Positions 27,102-34,345 of a stretch of DNA of 64,000 bases are shown one piece after another. The DNA comes from Rudanella paleaurantiibacter (lineage in GTDB: Bacteria; Bacteroidota; Bacteroidia; Cytophagales; Spirosomataceae): positions 62,001 to 126,000 of the forward strand of contig NZ_WELI01000007.1 of the NCBI RefSeq assembly GCF_009184635.1. The letters are read 5' to 3'. A program made the position numbers and the translations under genes. The notes below the pieces were generated by a model. The model worked only from the letters and a program-made list of their open reading frames with translations. It was not told the origin of the DNA and made no database searches. Positions within the stretch are counted from its first letter, which is position 1. Each line of letters begins with the position of its first letter.

Positions 27102-28106
27102 ATGCGGTTTCTCTCATTTTTCTTGCTTAGCGGGCTGTTGTGTGGCTCGCTGTTTGCCCAGCGCCCGGCCGACTATTCAGGCCAACAGGCGGCTGGCTAC
27201 CAGTTAGGCGTTATTCCGGGTCTGCAAACGCTCGACAAAGCGCTGCATTTTGCCGTGGTGGGCGATTGGGGGCGGCAGGGCGAGTACCGGCAGCGCGATG
27301 TGGCCCTTCAGATGGCGCGGGCTATGGCGGGCCTGAGCGGGAGCTTTATCATCTCGACCGGCGACAATTTTTATCCCAGTGGCGTCATGAGCACGCAGGA
27401 CCCGCTTTGGCAAAGCAGTTTCGAGCAGGTGTACACCCATGCGTGGCTTCAGGCACCCTGGTACCCGGTGCTGGGTAATCACGATTACGGCGGCAACCCC
27501 GATGCGCAGGTGGCTTATTCGAGCATCAGTCGGCGGTGGCGGATGCCGGGCCGGTATTATTCGTTCAAGAAAAAACTGCCGGGGGGCGGCAAGGTTCTGT
27601 TTGTGTGTATCGACACCAACGGGCTGGAACCGGGTTACTACAAAAATGAGGATTTGGCCCCGGCGCTGAGTCAGCAGGATACTACGGCACAACTGCGGTG
27701 GTTGCGCCAAACCCTGAGCGATTCCGACCCTGAGGTGCGCTGGCGCGTGGTAGTGGGGCATCATCCGGTGTACACGGCCGGCAAACGGGTGGCCGTAACG
27801 GGGCCCGTTCGGAAGGTGATTGAGCCCATCCTGAACGAGTACGCGGTAGACCTCTACCTCTGCGGACACGATCACGACTTGCAGTACAACAAACCGGCTG
27901 GTCCTACGCACCATTTTCTGTCGGGGGCGGGTTCGGAGCTGAGCAACTTCCCCCACAAAACGCCCGAAAACGTGTTTTACGCGGGTGTTAACGGGTTCAT
28001 GACGTTTTCAATGCAGGCCGACCAGTTTCTGGTACAGGCCATCGACTACAAAGGAGAAATTCTATTCAGCCGGGTGTTGAGCAAAGCCCAAACCGCCCGG
28101 AAGTAG
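27102..28106 (+). CDS. Secreted metallophosphoesterase (acid phosphatase-like)
   Basis: A 334-residue exported metallophosphoesterase with a signal peptide ending near residue 20 (LFAQ). The calcineurin-type metal ligands are all present in order: VGDWG (residue about 52), ISTGDNFYPSG, PVLGNHDYGGN, VVGHHPVYTAGKR and LCGHDHDLQ. The GDNFYPSG and GNHDY forms resemble tartrate-resistant (purple) acid phosphatases. It probably releases phosphate from organic monoesters in the periplasm or outside the cell. It stands alone behind its own promoter and is convergent with the SDR gene through a long hairpin. Confidence 0.92.
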   Translation: MRFLSFFLLSGLLCGSLFAQRPADYSGQQAAGYQLGVIPGLQTLDKALHFAVVGDWGRQGEYRQRDVALQMARAMAGLSGSFIISTGDNFYPSGVMSTQDPLWQSSFEQVYTHAWLQAPWYPVLGNHDYGGNPDAQVAYSSISRRWRMPGRYYSFKKKLPGGGKVLFVCIDTNGLEPGYYKNEDLAPALSQQDTTAQLRWLRQTLSDSDPEVRWRVVVGHHPVYTAGKRVAVTGPVRKVIEPILNEYAVDLYLCGHDHDLQYNKPAGPTHHFLSGAGSELSNFPHKTPENVFYAGVNGFMTFSMQADQFLVQAIDYKGEILFSRVLSKAQTARK

Positions 28107-28206
28107 GAGTTTTTTGAGTTTGTGGTTTATAGTTTTTGGTTTTTGGTTGTGTAGGCTCGAACCCCAACCAAAAACTAAAAACCATAAACTCTCCAAAACG
28201 CCTACT
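28103..28206. terminator. Long T/A-rich hairpin between convergent genes
   Basis: An imperfect inverted repeat of about 45 bases per arm. The left arm includes GGTTTATAGTTTTTGG and the right arm includes ACTAAAAACCATAAACTC, with TAGG at the left edge matching CCTA at the right. Each strand gives a T-rich 5' arm. It lies between the phosphatase and SDR stop codons and can end transcription from both sides. Confidence 0.65.
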
Positions 28207-29098
28207 CGTAAAAATGCCGTAACCGACGCATCGACTGCCGCACAATCCAGTCGCCCAGGCGGGGGAGGTAGGTATGCACAAACGCAATGAGTTTCCCCAG
28301 CCCCGAAACCACCGTCCGCTGCCGCCGACGCCGGATGTGACCCAGAATGAGCTGGGCGACCTGCTCCTGCGTTTTTTGCCAGCGCGGAGACCGGTACGCA
28401 ATGGGTACGGGCTGCCCGTTGGCGTCGAGCACACGTTTGGTTGTGTCGTTTTTGGTGAAGCCTAAGTGTACCACCCCGATATGCAGGCCCGTATGCGCCA
28501 GTTCGAGACGGAGCGTGTGGGCCAGGTTCGAAATAGCGGCCTTGCCCGCGCAATACGCCGATCCGCTTGGCATTCCGTTGAGCGCCGAAATCGACGAGAT
28601 AAACGTGACACTACCCCGAGACTCAATCAGGTGGGGTAGGGCGGCTTTGAGCGGGTACACCGTGCCGTACACATTGCTGTCGAGAACGCGTTGAAACACG
28701 TCGGGTTGCATATCGGCAAAGTAGGCCCGCATTGAAATACTGGCGTTGGTAATCAGAATATCAAGTTGTCCGTAGGTATCAATGGCCGTGTCGACGAGCC
28801 GCTGACACGCATCGAACTGGGTCACATCGGCCACGCAGCGAACAACCGGATAGCCCTCAGCCCGTAAAAGTCGCTCGGTTTGAGCCAGTCGTTCATCCGA
28901 CAAGCCATTAATGACCAGGCGAGCCCCGGCTTCGCCCAGTGCAAAGGCGGTAGCCCGTCCGATGCCCGATTCGGAGCCGGTAATCAGGGCTACTTTGCCC
29001 GCAAAGGCCGACTGGCGTGCGCCGGGTATGGGCGTATCGGTGGGTTTATGGGTGAAAGAAGGCGTTGGGTCGCTACGTTCGAGGAGGATAGATGGCAT
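28202..29098 (-). CDS. SDR family NAD(P)-dependent oxidoreductase
   Basis: A 298-residue classical short-chain dehydrogenase. An N-terminal extension of about 30 residues precedes the cofactor motif TGSESGIG. The NAG-like motif is ITNASIS. Catalytic serines lie in FISSISALNG and the catalytic Tyr/Lys pair in SAYCAGKAA. The basic C-terminal tail (GHIRRRRQRTVV and RQSMRRLRHFYE) with the hydrophobic KLIAFVHTYLP suggests peripheral membrane attachment, as in lipid-acting SDRs. The substrate is unknown. It is probably transcribed after the glycosyltransferase gene, 40 bases upstream. Confidence 0.9.
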   Translation of the reverse strand: MPSILLERSDPTPSFTHKPTDTPIPGARQSAFAGKVALITGSESGIGRATAFALGEAGARLVINGLSDERLAQTERLLRAEGYPVVRCVADVTQFDACQRLVDTAIDTYGQLDILITNASISMRAYFADMQPDVFQRVLDSNVYGTVYPLKAALPHLIESRGSVTFISSISALNGMPSGSAYCAGKAAISNLAHTLRLELAHTGLHIGVVHLGFTKNDTTKRVLDANGQPVPIAYRSPRWQKTQEQVAQLILGHIRRRRQRTVVSGLGKLIAFVHTYLPRLGDWIVRQSMRRLRHFYE

Positions 29099-29138
29099 AA
29101 GAGAGCAAAAGGGACACCTGCTAAACCGAAACGGTCGG

Positions 29139-29831
29139 TTAGCGGTGGTTCAACATGGATTTGTAGGTGCGGGCAATGCGTTGGGGCGATACATTCAGAA
29201 AGAACATCGAAAAGGCGGTTAGGTTCGCCAACTGCACCCGCAACCAGCTATTGGTCTCGTATTTGCGGGCCGACACCAGTACGTCTTTCGGAATAATGCG
29301 GAAGCGGGCCACCTGCCGAATACGGACAATGATGTCGAAATCTTCCATGATTACGTACCGCTCATTGAAACCGCCCAGCCGGTCGAAAAGCGACCGGGTG
29401 ATAAACAGGGTTTGGTCGCCCCCGCGGCTCATAAGCCCTTCGAACCGGGTGCCGTAGCTGTTGAACCGCAGCATGGGTTTGTCGGAGTTGAACCGGAACC
29501 GGTAGCAACCGGCTTCGTAACCCGCGCCGATGGCCTCGGCAATATCGGTGGCAAAAGTCGGGTTGAGCTGCACATCGGCATGTACAAAATACAGCACCTC
29601 GCCGGTAGCTATGCTCGCGCCATAATTCATTTGTACCGCCCGCCCGCTGGCTGGTGAGCGCCGTACCGTAGCACCCGCCTGTTGAGCCTGCGCAACGGTT
29701 TGGTCAGAACTACCGCCGTCGATGACCAGAATCTGGGTTACGGCATCTCCGCCATAGCTGCGCACGGCCTCTACCACCTGACGGATATTATCGGCTTCGT
29801 TGTAGGTGGGTATGATTACGCTAATTGTCAC
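29139..29831 (-). CDS. Family 2 glycosyltransferase of the rSAM/selenodomain-associated type
   Basis: A 230-residue GT-A glycosyltransferase. The donor-binding motifs are IIPTYNEADNIRQVV at the start, VIDGGSSDQTV, and YFVHADVQL. The acceptor side shows GGFNERYVIMEDFDIIVRIR. The length and these motifs fit the TIGR04283 group, some of which are linked to arsenosugar synthesis or to radical SAM/selenium-related clusters. The usual TIGR04282 partner and a radical SAM gene are absent from the window. It is followed by an SDR gene on the same strand. The substrate is not predictable. Confidence 0.85.
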   Translation of the reverse strand: MTISVIIPTYNEADNIRQVVEAVRSYGGDAVTQILVIDGGSSDQTVAQAQQAGATVRRSPASGRAVQMNYGASIATGEVLYFVHADVQLNPTFATDIAEAIGAGYEAGCYRFRFNSDKPMLRFNSYGTRFEGLMSRGGDQTLFITRSLFDRLGGFNERYVIMEDFDIIVRIRQVARFRIIPKDVLVSARKYETNSWLRVQLANLTAFSMFFLNVSPQRIARTYKSMLNHR

Positions 29832-29860
29832 AGAGTACAGGTTTGTGTGTTCGATTTATT

Positions 29861-29946
29861 CAGTACTGGACATTCAGACTTCAGATACCAGACGTTAGAC
29901 CTACCACCATTCTGTAGAGAAGTCTGACGTCGAATGTCCAGTACTG
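29861..29946. repeat. Inverted repeat between glycosyltransferase and barrel genes
   Basis: Perfect 15-bp arms (CAGTACTGGACATTC at 29861-29875 and its complement at 29932-29946) enclose a second, imperfect dyad (CAGACTTCAGA against AAGTCTGACG). It lies upstream of the glycosyltransferase start and downstream of the BamA-like gene on the same strand, so it could form a terminator hairpin or be a dispersed dyad repeat. Confidence 0.55.
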
Positions 29947-30000
29947 AGTTTGGTTTATAGATATATACGGCAAAACGCGGTGTTTGGTCGGTTTTGCCCC

Positions 30001-31092
30001 TCAAAACGCTTCGCCAATGGTCAGATAAAACCCGGTCGATTGGCGGCCGATACCGTAGTCGAGCCGAAGGTTGAGGTGGTCGCGCCGGTTCAGCGTGAAG
30101 CGCAGGCCACCCCCGTAGGCCCCCTTGGGGTCGTCGGGCCGGAGCCAGCGCCGGTTATCGCCCAGCACACCCACCGACCCAAATACCACAGCCCCCAGCC
30201 GCCGGTAAAGGTCGAAACGGATTTCGGCCTGTAGCAACGCCAGATTGTCGTCGCGGAACCGGCCTTCGTAGTAGCCCCGCATCCGTTTGGTGCCGCCCAG
30301 CAGCGAGAGGGCATTAAACGGGGCTGTGCCTACGGTACCACTCAGGGCGTAGTTGAGGGCCAGTACCGCGTGTCGGTTGAGCGAATGATACGACGACACA
30401 TCGAGCCCGTACCGCGTAAACCGTACCCCGCTACCCAGCGCCGGATGATGATTGAGGTAGGTGAGGTCGGCAACCAACCCTTGGGTGGGAAAAAATATTT
30501 GATTGCGTCTGTCGTAAAACAGGCCCAATCCGCCCCCCGACAGGCGGCTGCCGGTTCCGCCCGGTACGGTTCCGCTTGCCAGCAAACCACCCGGCTCCAC
30601 GCTCGTAACCCGGTAATCTTCGTACTGATAGCGCAGCCCGGCATAGAGTTTCCCGGTTTTCAGCCGGGGTACGATGCGCCGAAAGGCATTGACCCGAATT
30701 CGGGGGAAGTCCACGCCGTACAGCTCCTGCTCAACTTCCCGCTGCCCCAGTCCGAAGAAAAAATAATTGTAACGGTAATACCCCACTTCGCCATTTGCGT
30801 AGTAGGTGTCGCGCGCCCAGAAAAGGTTGAACGGCAGGTAGAACAGAATCTGCTTATTTTGGGTGTAGGCCACGCCAAACGTAACCTGCGAGGGTCGGGA
30901 GAGGGTATGGGTGGTATCGGCCGGGCGGGGCCGGGCACCGAGCTGAAACGTGGCTGTAGCGGCTACGCCGTACGCCAGCCGGGTTTCCGGGGTATAGTAC
31001 ACCAGTGGCAGCGGCAGAAGCTTAAACCGTTTGGGCAAACTATCGGGCGGGGCCGTAAAGGCTAATGCGAGCAGAAGAGAGACGAGGGGCAT
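30001..31092 (-). CDS. BamA/TamA-like outer-membrane beta-barrel protein
   Basis: A 363-residue outer-membrane protein with a short signal (MPLVSLLLALAFTAPP) and a C-terminal barrel domain of the bacterial surface antigen (D15/Omp85) type. The region GGTKRMRGYYEGRFRDDNLALLQAEIRFDLY is the typical loop-6 and adjacent strand of this superfamily, with RGYYEGRFRD in place of the usual RGY motif. It ends in GEAF. No POTRA domains are present, so it is a barrel-only member. Such short forms in Bacteroidota have no assigned role. It stands alone. Confidence 0.85.
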   Translation of the reverse strand: MPLVSLLLALAFTAPPDSLPKRFKLLPLPLVYYTPETRLAYGVAATATFQLGARPRPADTTHTLSRPSQVTFGVAYTQNKQILFYLPFNLFWARDTYYANGEVGYYRYNYFFFGLGQREVEQELYGVDFPRIRVNAFRRIVPRLKTGKLYAGLRYQYEDYRVTSVEPGGLLASGTVPGGTGSRLSGGGLGLFYDRRNQIFFPTQGLVADLTYLNHHPALGSGVRFTRYGLDVSSYHSLNRHAVLALNYALSGTVGTAPFNALSLLGGTKRMRGYYEGRFRDDNLALLQAEIRFDLYRRLGAVVFGSVGVLGDNRRWLRPDDPKGAYGGGLRFTLNRRDHLNLRLDYGIGRQSTGFYLTIGEAF

Positions 31093-31227
31093 TGAGGCTG
31101 AAATCGGGTCGATGCGGATATATACGGGAAACGGAAGGGGATGGGTTCATGCTTGAAAAATCAAACTATTCGGGCCCGAAACGCGTAAATAAACAACTGA
31201 AACGAATAGAAACAACAAATTGACCCT

Positions 31228-31983
31228 ATGAACAAGCTCCTGAATAGTGCCTTGCTGATAGCCACGCTTGCGGGCCTGGTAGCCTTTGTAAAACCTCAAA
31301 CCGCGCCCGTGGATCACAGCGCCTACGATCGGTTGCTGAAAAAACACGTGAATGCGCAGGGCTTGGTTGATTACAAGGGTTTCAAAGCCGACGAAAAGGC
31401 GTTCAACGCGTATCTGGATCAGTTGAGCAAGAATCCGCCCGCCAGTAGCTGGTCGAAAAAGGAGCAGATGGCCTACTGGATCAATGCCTACAACGCCTAT
31501 ACCATTCGGCTGATCCTGAACCACTATCCCGTGAAAAGCATCAAGGATATTGGCTCAAAAATCAAGATTCCGTTTGTCACAACCCCCTGGGCGGCTAAGT
31601 TTATCACCATTGGCAACGAGAAAATGAGCCTCGACAACATTGAGCACGGTACGCTACGCAAACAGTTCGATGATCCCCGGATTCACTTTGCCCTCGTGTG
31701 CGCGTCGATCTCCTGCCCGCGCCTGCGCAACGAGGCTTTCACCGCCGACAAACTTGATGCCCAACTCGACGATCAGGGAAGCGATTTTCTGAACAACCCG
31801 GCTAAAAACAAACTGGCCAAAGACAAAGCCCAGCTATCCAAGTACTTCGACTGGTACAAGGGCGATTGGAATGACGATGGCCAGTCGGTGGTGAAATGGG
31901 TAAACCGGTACGCCAACACCAAAATCGACGCGAATACCAAGATCACTTACCTCGATTACAACTGGAATCTGAACGAGCAGTAA
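31228..31983 (+). CDS. DUF547 domain-containing exported protein
   Basis: A 251-residue protein with a signal or anchor at residues about 1-20 and a DUF547 domain. Signature stretches are VDYKGFKADEKAFNAYLDQL, AYWINAYNAYTIRLILNHYP, and IHFALVCASISCPRLRNEAF. The Cys of SCPRLR is the residue always noted in this family, whose fold is related to papain-like enzymes, but no activity is established. It stands alone; a run of short GATTGAGC-like repeats follows the stop codon. Confidence 0.9.
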   Translation: MNKLLNSALLIATLAGLVAFVKPQTAPVDHSAYDRLLKKHVNAQGLVDYKGFKADEKAFNAYLDQLSKNPPASSWSKKEQMAYWINAYNAYTIRLILNHYPVKSIKDIGSKIKIPFVTTPWAAKFITIGNEKMSLDNIEHGTLRKQFDDPRIHFALVCASISCPRLRNEAFTADKLDAQLDDQGSDFLNNPAKNKLAKDKAQLSKYFDWYKGDWNDDGQSVVKWVNRYANTKIDANTKITYLDYNWNLNEQ

Positions 31984-32065
31984 AGTAATTGAGTGAATGA
32001 GCAATTGAGCGATTGAGCAGGGTGCGCAGCCTGATTGAGTGTGTTGGGCGGAGCCATTCGCTCAA
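31984..32065. repeat. Short ATTGAG-rich dyad between convergent genes
   Basis: Several copies of a 7-9 base unit (ATTGAGTG, AATGAGC, AATTGAGCG, ATTGAGCAG) lie on the left. An inverted copy (CGCTCAATCAC) lies on the right at about 32059-32069. It separates the DUF547 and SGNH hydrolase genes and may serve as a weak bidirectional terminator. Confidence 0.45.
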
Positions 32066-32653
32066 TCACGCATTAAATAGATGCCGCGCCAGCTCGGTTC
32101 GCCAGACGCTGTAGCCGGCTGGGTTGAGGTGTAGGGCGTCGTCTTCGTAGAGCTCGGGCCGGGGTTGGCCGGTTTCGGTGAGCATAGCTTCTGATAAATC
32201 CAGAAATGTGCAGTGCGGTAACCGTTCAATTTCGGCAGCAATAGTCTGGTTTGCCGCCCGAATCGACTCGATCAACGCCCAACGCGCGGGGCTCGGTTTG
32301 ATTGAGATAAACCACAAGGGCACGTCGGGCAGAAACCGTTGCTTTTTTTCCATGAGGGCGCAGAAAAAAAGATAAACAGCCTCGGGCGATTGTCCCTCGC
32401 CCAGATCGTTGTCGCCCGCGTAGAGAATTAGGGTGCGAGGGTGTGCTGGCACAACGAGCCGCTCAAAATGCCAGGCACAGGCGGCCAGTGTAGAGCCACC
32501 AAAGCCCAGGTTAAGGGCGTCGATGTGCGGGAAATCGGCGCTTAGGTCGGGCCAGAGCCGGATGGTCGAGCTGCCGTAAAACACCGTACTACCGGCCGGG
32601 TGAGCCCGCACTTGCTGCTCCAGTAGCGCTACCTCGTCTTCAAACAAATTCAT
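32066..32653 (-). CDS. SGNH/GDSL hydrolase family protein
   Basis: A 195-residue cytosolic SGNH hydrolase. The nucleophile serine lies in VFYGSSTIRLW (block I, GSS form), block II is LNLGFGGST, block III is YAGDNDLGEGQSP, and block V with Asp and His is DALHLNPAGY. The length and the GSSTIRLW form match the bacterial acyl-hydrolase/esterase group often annotated as GDSL-family lipase. It has no signal peptide. Its 5' neighbour, the clan-CE-like gene, is on the same strand 188 bases away. Confidence 0.9.
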   Translation of the reverse strand: MNLFEDEVALLEQQVRAHPAGSTVFYGSSTIRLWPDLSADFPHIDALNLGFGGSTLAACAWHFERLVVPAHPRTLILYAGDNDLGEGQSPEAVYLFFCALMEKKQRFLPDVPLWFISIKPSPARWALIESIRAANQTIAAEIERLPHCTFLDLSEAMLTETGQPRPELYEDDALHLNPAGYSVWRTELARHLFNA

Positions 32654-32790
32654 GCAAACTAAATCACACCCTTGCCCGAAAGGTTTACAAGGCCTGTGCG
32701 TTTATGTGCACGAGTTGCGTGTTCCAGAGGCAAGGCTCTGTTTACGAATGGGTTACGGGTAGGGCCGGACAGTAAGAAACAGACGATTGT

Positions 32791-32830
32791 GCGGTCAGGC
32801 CGTAGTGAAACGGTTCCCCGACCTGACCGC
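32791..32830. terminator. Hairpin at the 3' end of the clan-CE-like gene
   Basis: GCGGTCAGG (32791-32799) pairs with CCTGACCGC (32822-32830) around a 22-base loop, 12 bases beyond the stop codon at 32842. No T run follows on the minus strand, so termination here would not be a classical Rho-independent event. Confidence 0.4.
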
Positions 32831-32841
32831 CCAACCGTGAA

Positions 32842-34155
32842 TTAGGCTGCTACCGACACGTCGGGGTTTTGGCCGAGTGAGTCGGGGGCGGCCCAGTTGA
32901 GGGCTTCTGGCTGGGCGGGGGGCTGTGCTACCTCGCTTTGGGTCAATAGATACTGCTGCCGAACGTCGTCGAGAGCCGCCCGGCCTGTTTCCCACCGGCG
33001 TACGATGTTGGTAAACCGGATGGTGTCAGGATGTTGGGGCTGGTTGGGCCCCTCGAAATAGTCGGTCATTCGCTCAGTCATCTGGCTCACCAGCTCCTCA
33101 ATAGGTCCGTTCACAAGCAGTTCGGGCGACTGCTTGGCCAATTGCACTACGGCCCGGCCCATAGCGGCTGTGTAAAACGCACAGTCGATGTCCTGATGCC
33201 GAATAGGTACGCCGTCGTGCAGCCGTTGCAGGTTCACCCCGCCATCTTCCAGAAAATCAGAAGCCGGGGGCTCGCCTTCCGGTTGCGGAAACACCGAATC
33301 GAGGCAGCGCCGGAACGTATTCCACCAGGGCGCGCGCCCGTTGGGCCGGAGCGTGTCGTGAAAAATAACCCGTTGCGGCCGGTGGGGTTGCTGCGGGTTC
33401 ATGAGCACGGTGGCCAGTCCCAGATGCCGGTCGTCGATGGCGTGCCGACGGTGAATCACGTAGCAATGCAGCTCCGTGTCGCCCTCAGCTTGCCGTTGTT
33501 CGGTCTGGTGGCGCACCATCCGCAACGACTCCGCCATGTACCCCTCGTTGAGTACGTGGGTGGGCAACACCATGGCAAACCGGGCCTCGAACCGCAGCTG
33601 CCGGGCCAGCAGGTTCAGGGCGGTGTTGTCGGAGCGCCGGGTACCAAAATAGTAGCCAATGTCTTCACGAGCCTGCTCGGGAGGCAGGTCACCCAGTCCG
33701 ATGGAGTCGCCGTAGGCACCCTGCCGGTTGGGCGAGCTGTACCGAAACGGCACTTCGCGGTGCTCGCGGTGAGCCGCCAGGTTGTAAATGCGCCGTTCGA
33801 AGGTGGCCAGCAGAGGCTCGTATGCGTCGGGTTCAAAATACACTTCGTTGGCTGGGCGGAGCAGGTGCCGGGCCAGCGTATCGTGGCTGAGTAGCCGCTC
33901 AAGGGCGTCGTCGTGATGCTTGAAAAAGCTACGCAACGCGCCTTGCTGCACAAAGTCCTGGAGGTTGCCTTCGTAGGCATGGTCGGTGTCGGGAACGGTG
34001 CCTTGCTCAATCCATTGGTGCAGAAATTGCCGCACCGCCTGATCGAAGGCCTGATTAGCCTCGGTGGCTTTTTCCTGGGTGTACGATTGGGGGGGAACAG
34101 ATGGGTAATCCACCGGCTTCGGGGCGTCGAAGTCGGTTGGCATCACTTGAATCAT
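32842..34155 (-). CDS. Protein resembling clan-CE (YopJ/Ulp-like) cysteine enzymes
   Basis: I do not recognise this 437-residue protein as a named family. Residues 228-345 read like a clan-CE catalytic core. A histidine (His244, or His238) in RRHAIDDRHLGLATVLM precedes a hydrophobic strand. An acidic residue, Asp267, lies in PQRVIFHDTL. Gln321 and Cys325 lie in PIRHQDIDCAFYTAAM. The order His, Asp, Gln, Cys and the strand-helix placing fit YopJ acetyltransferases and ubiquitin-like proteases, although the Gln-Cys spacing (4) is shorter than usual (about 6). The first 200 residues are helical and hydrophilic. There is no signal peptide, so it acts in the cytosol or leaves by a contact-dependent route. 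The gene is certain; the family assignment is tentative. Confidence 0.6.
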   Translation of the reverse strand: MIQVMPTDFDAPKPVDYPSVPPQSYTQEKATEANQAFDQAVRQFLHQWIEQGTVPDTDHAYEGNLQDFVQQGALRSFFKHHDDALERLLSHDTLARHLLRPANEVYFEPDAYEPLLATFERRIYNLAAHREHREVPFRYSSPNRQGAYGDSIGLGDLPPEQAREDIGYYFGTRRSDNTALNLLARQLRFEARFAMVLPTHVLNEGYMAESLRMVRHQTEQRQAEGDTELHCYVIHRRHAIDDRHLGLATVLMNPQQPHRPQRVIFHDTLRPNGRAPWWNTFRRCLDSVFPQPEGEPPASDFLEDGGVNLQRLHDGVPIRHQDIDCAFYTAAMGRAVVQLAKQSPELLVNGPIEELVSQMTERMTDYFEGPNQPQHPDTIRFTNIVRRWETGRAALDDVRQQYLLTQSEVAQPPAQPEALNWAAPDSLGQNPDVSVAA

Positions 34156-34288
34156 TGGCAGTTGACGAGGGGCAAAAATTGTTTGGATAAATGTACGAAG
34201 GTTTGCGATTTATTTAGGCTATGGTTTCTATAGCGCCTATAGATTTAAAAAATAAAGGGGCTAATTGGTTCATGGACAAGTGGGTTTT

Positions 34289-34326
34289 GCCGATGCGTTG
34301 GAAAACTATTTTTTCAACGCATCGGC
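34289..34326. terminator. Strong hairpin at the 3' end of the BNR gene
   Basis: GCCGATGCGTTG (34289-34300) pairs perfectly with CAACGCATCGGC (34315-34326). T-rich sequence follows on the plus strand and A-rich on the minus. It lies just beyond the stop codon of the leftward BNR gene (34346) and upstream of the clan-CE-like gene. Confidence 0.6.
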
Positions 34327-34345
34327 ATTTTCCGGCAGGTCTCTT

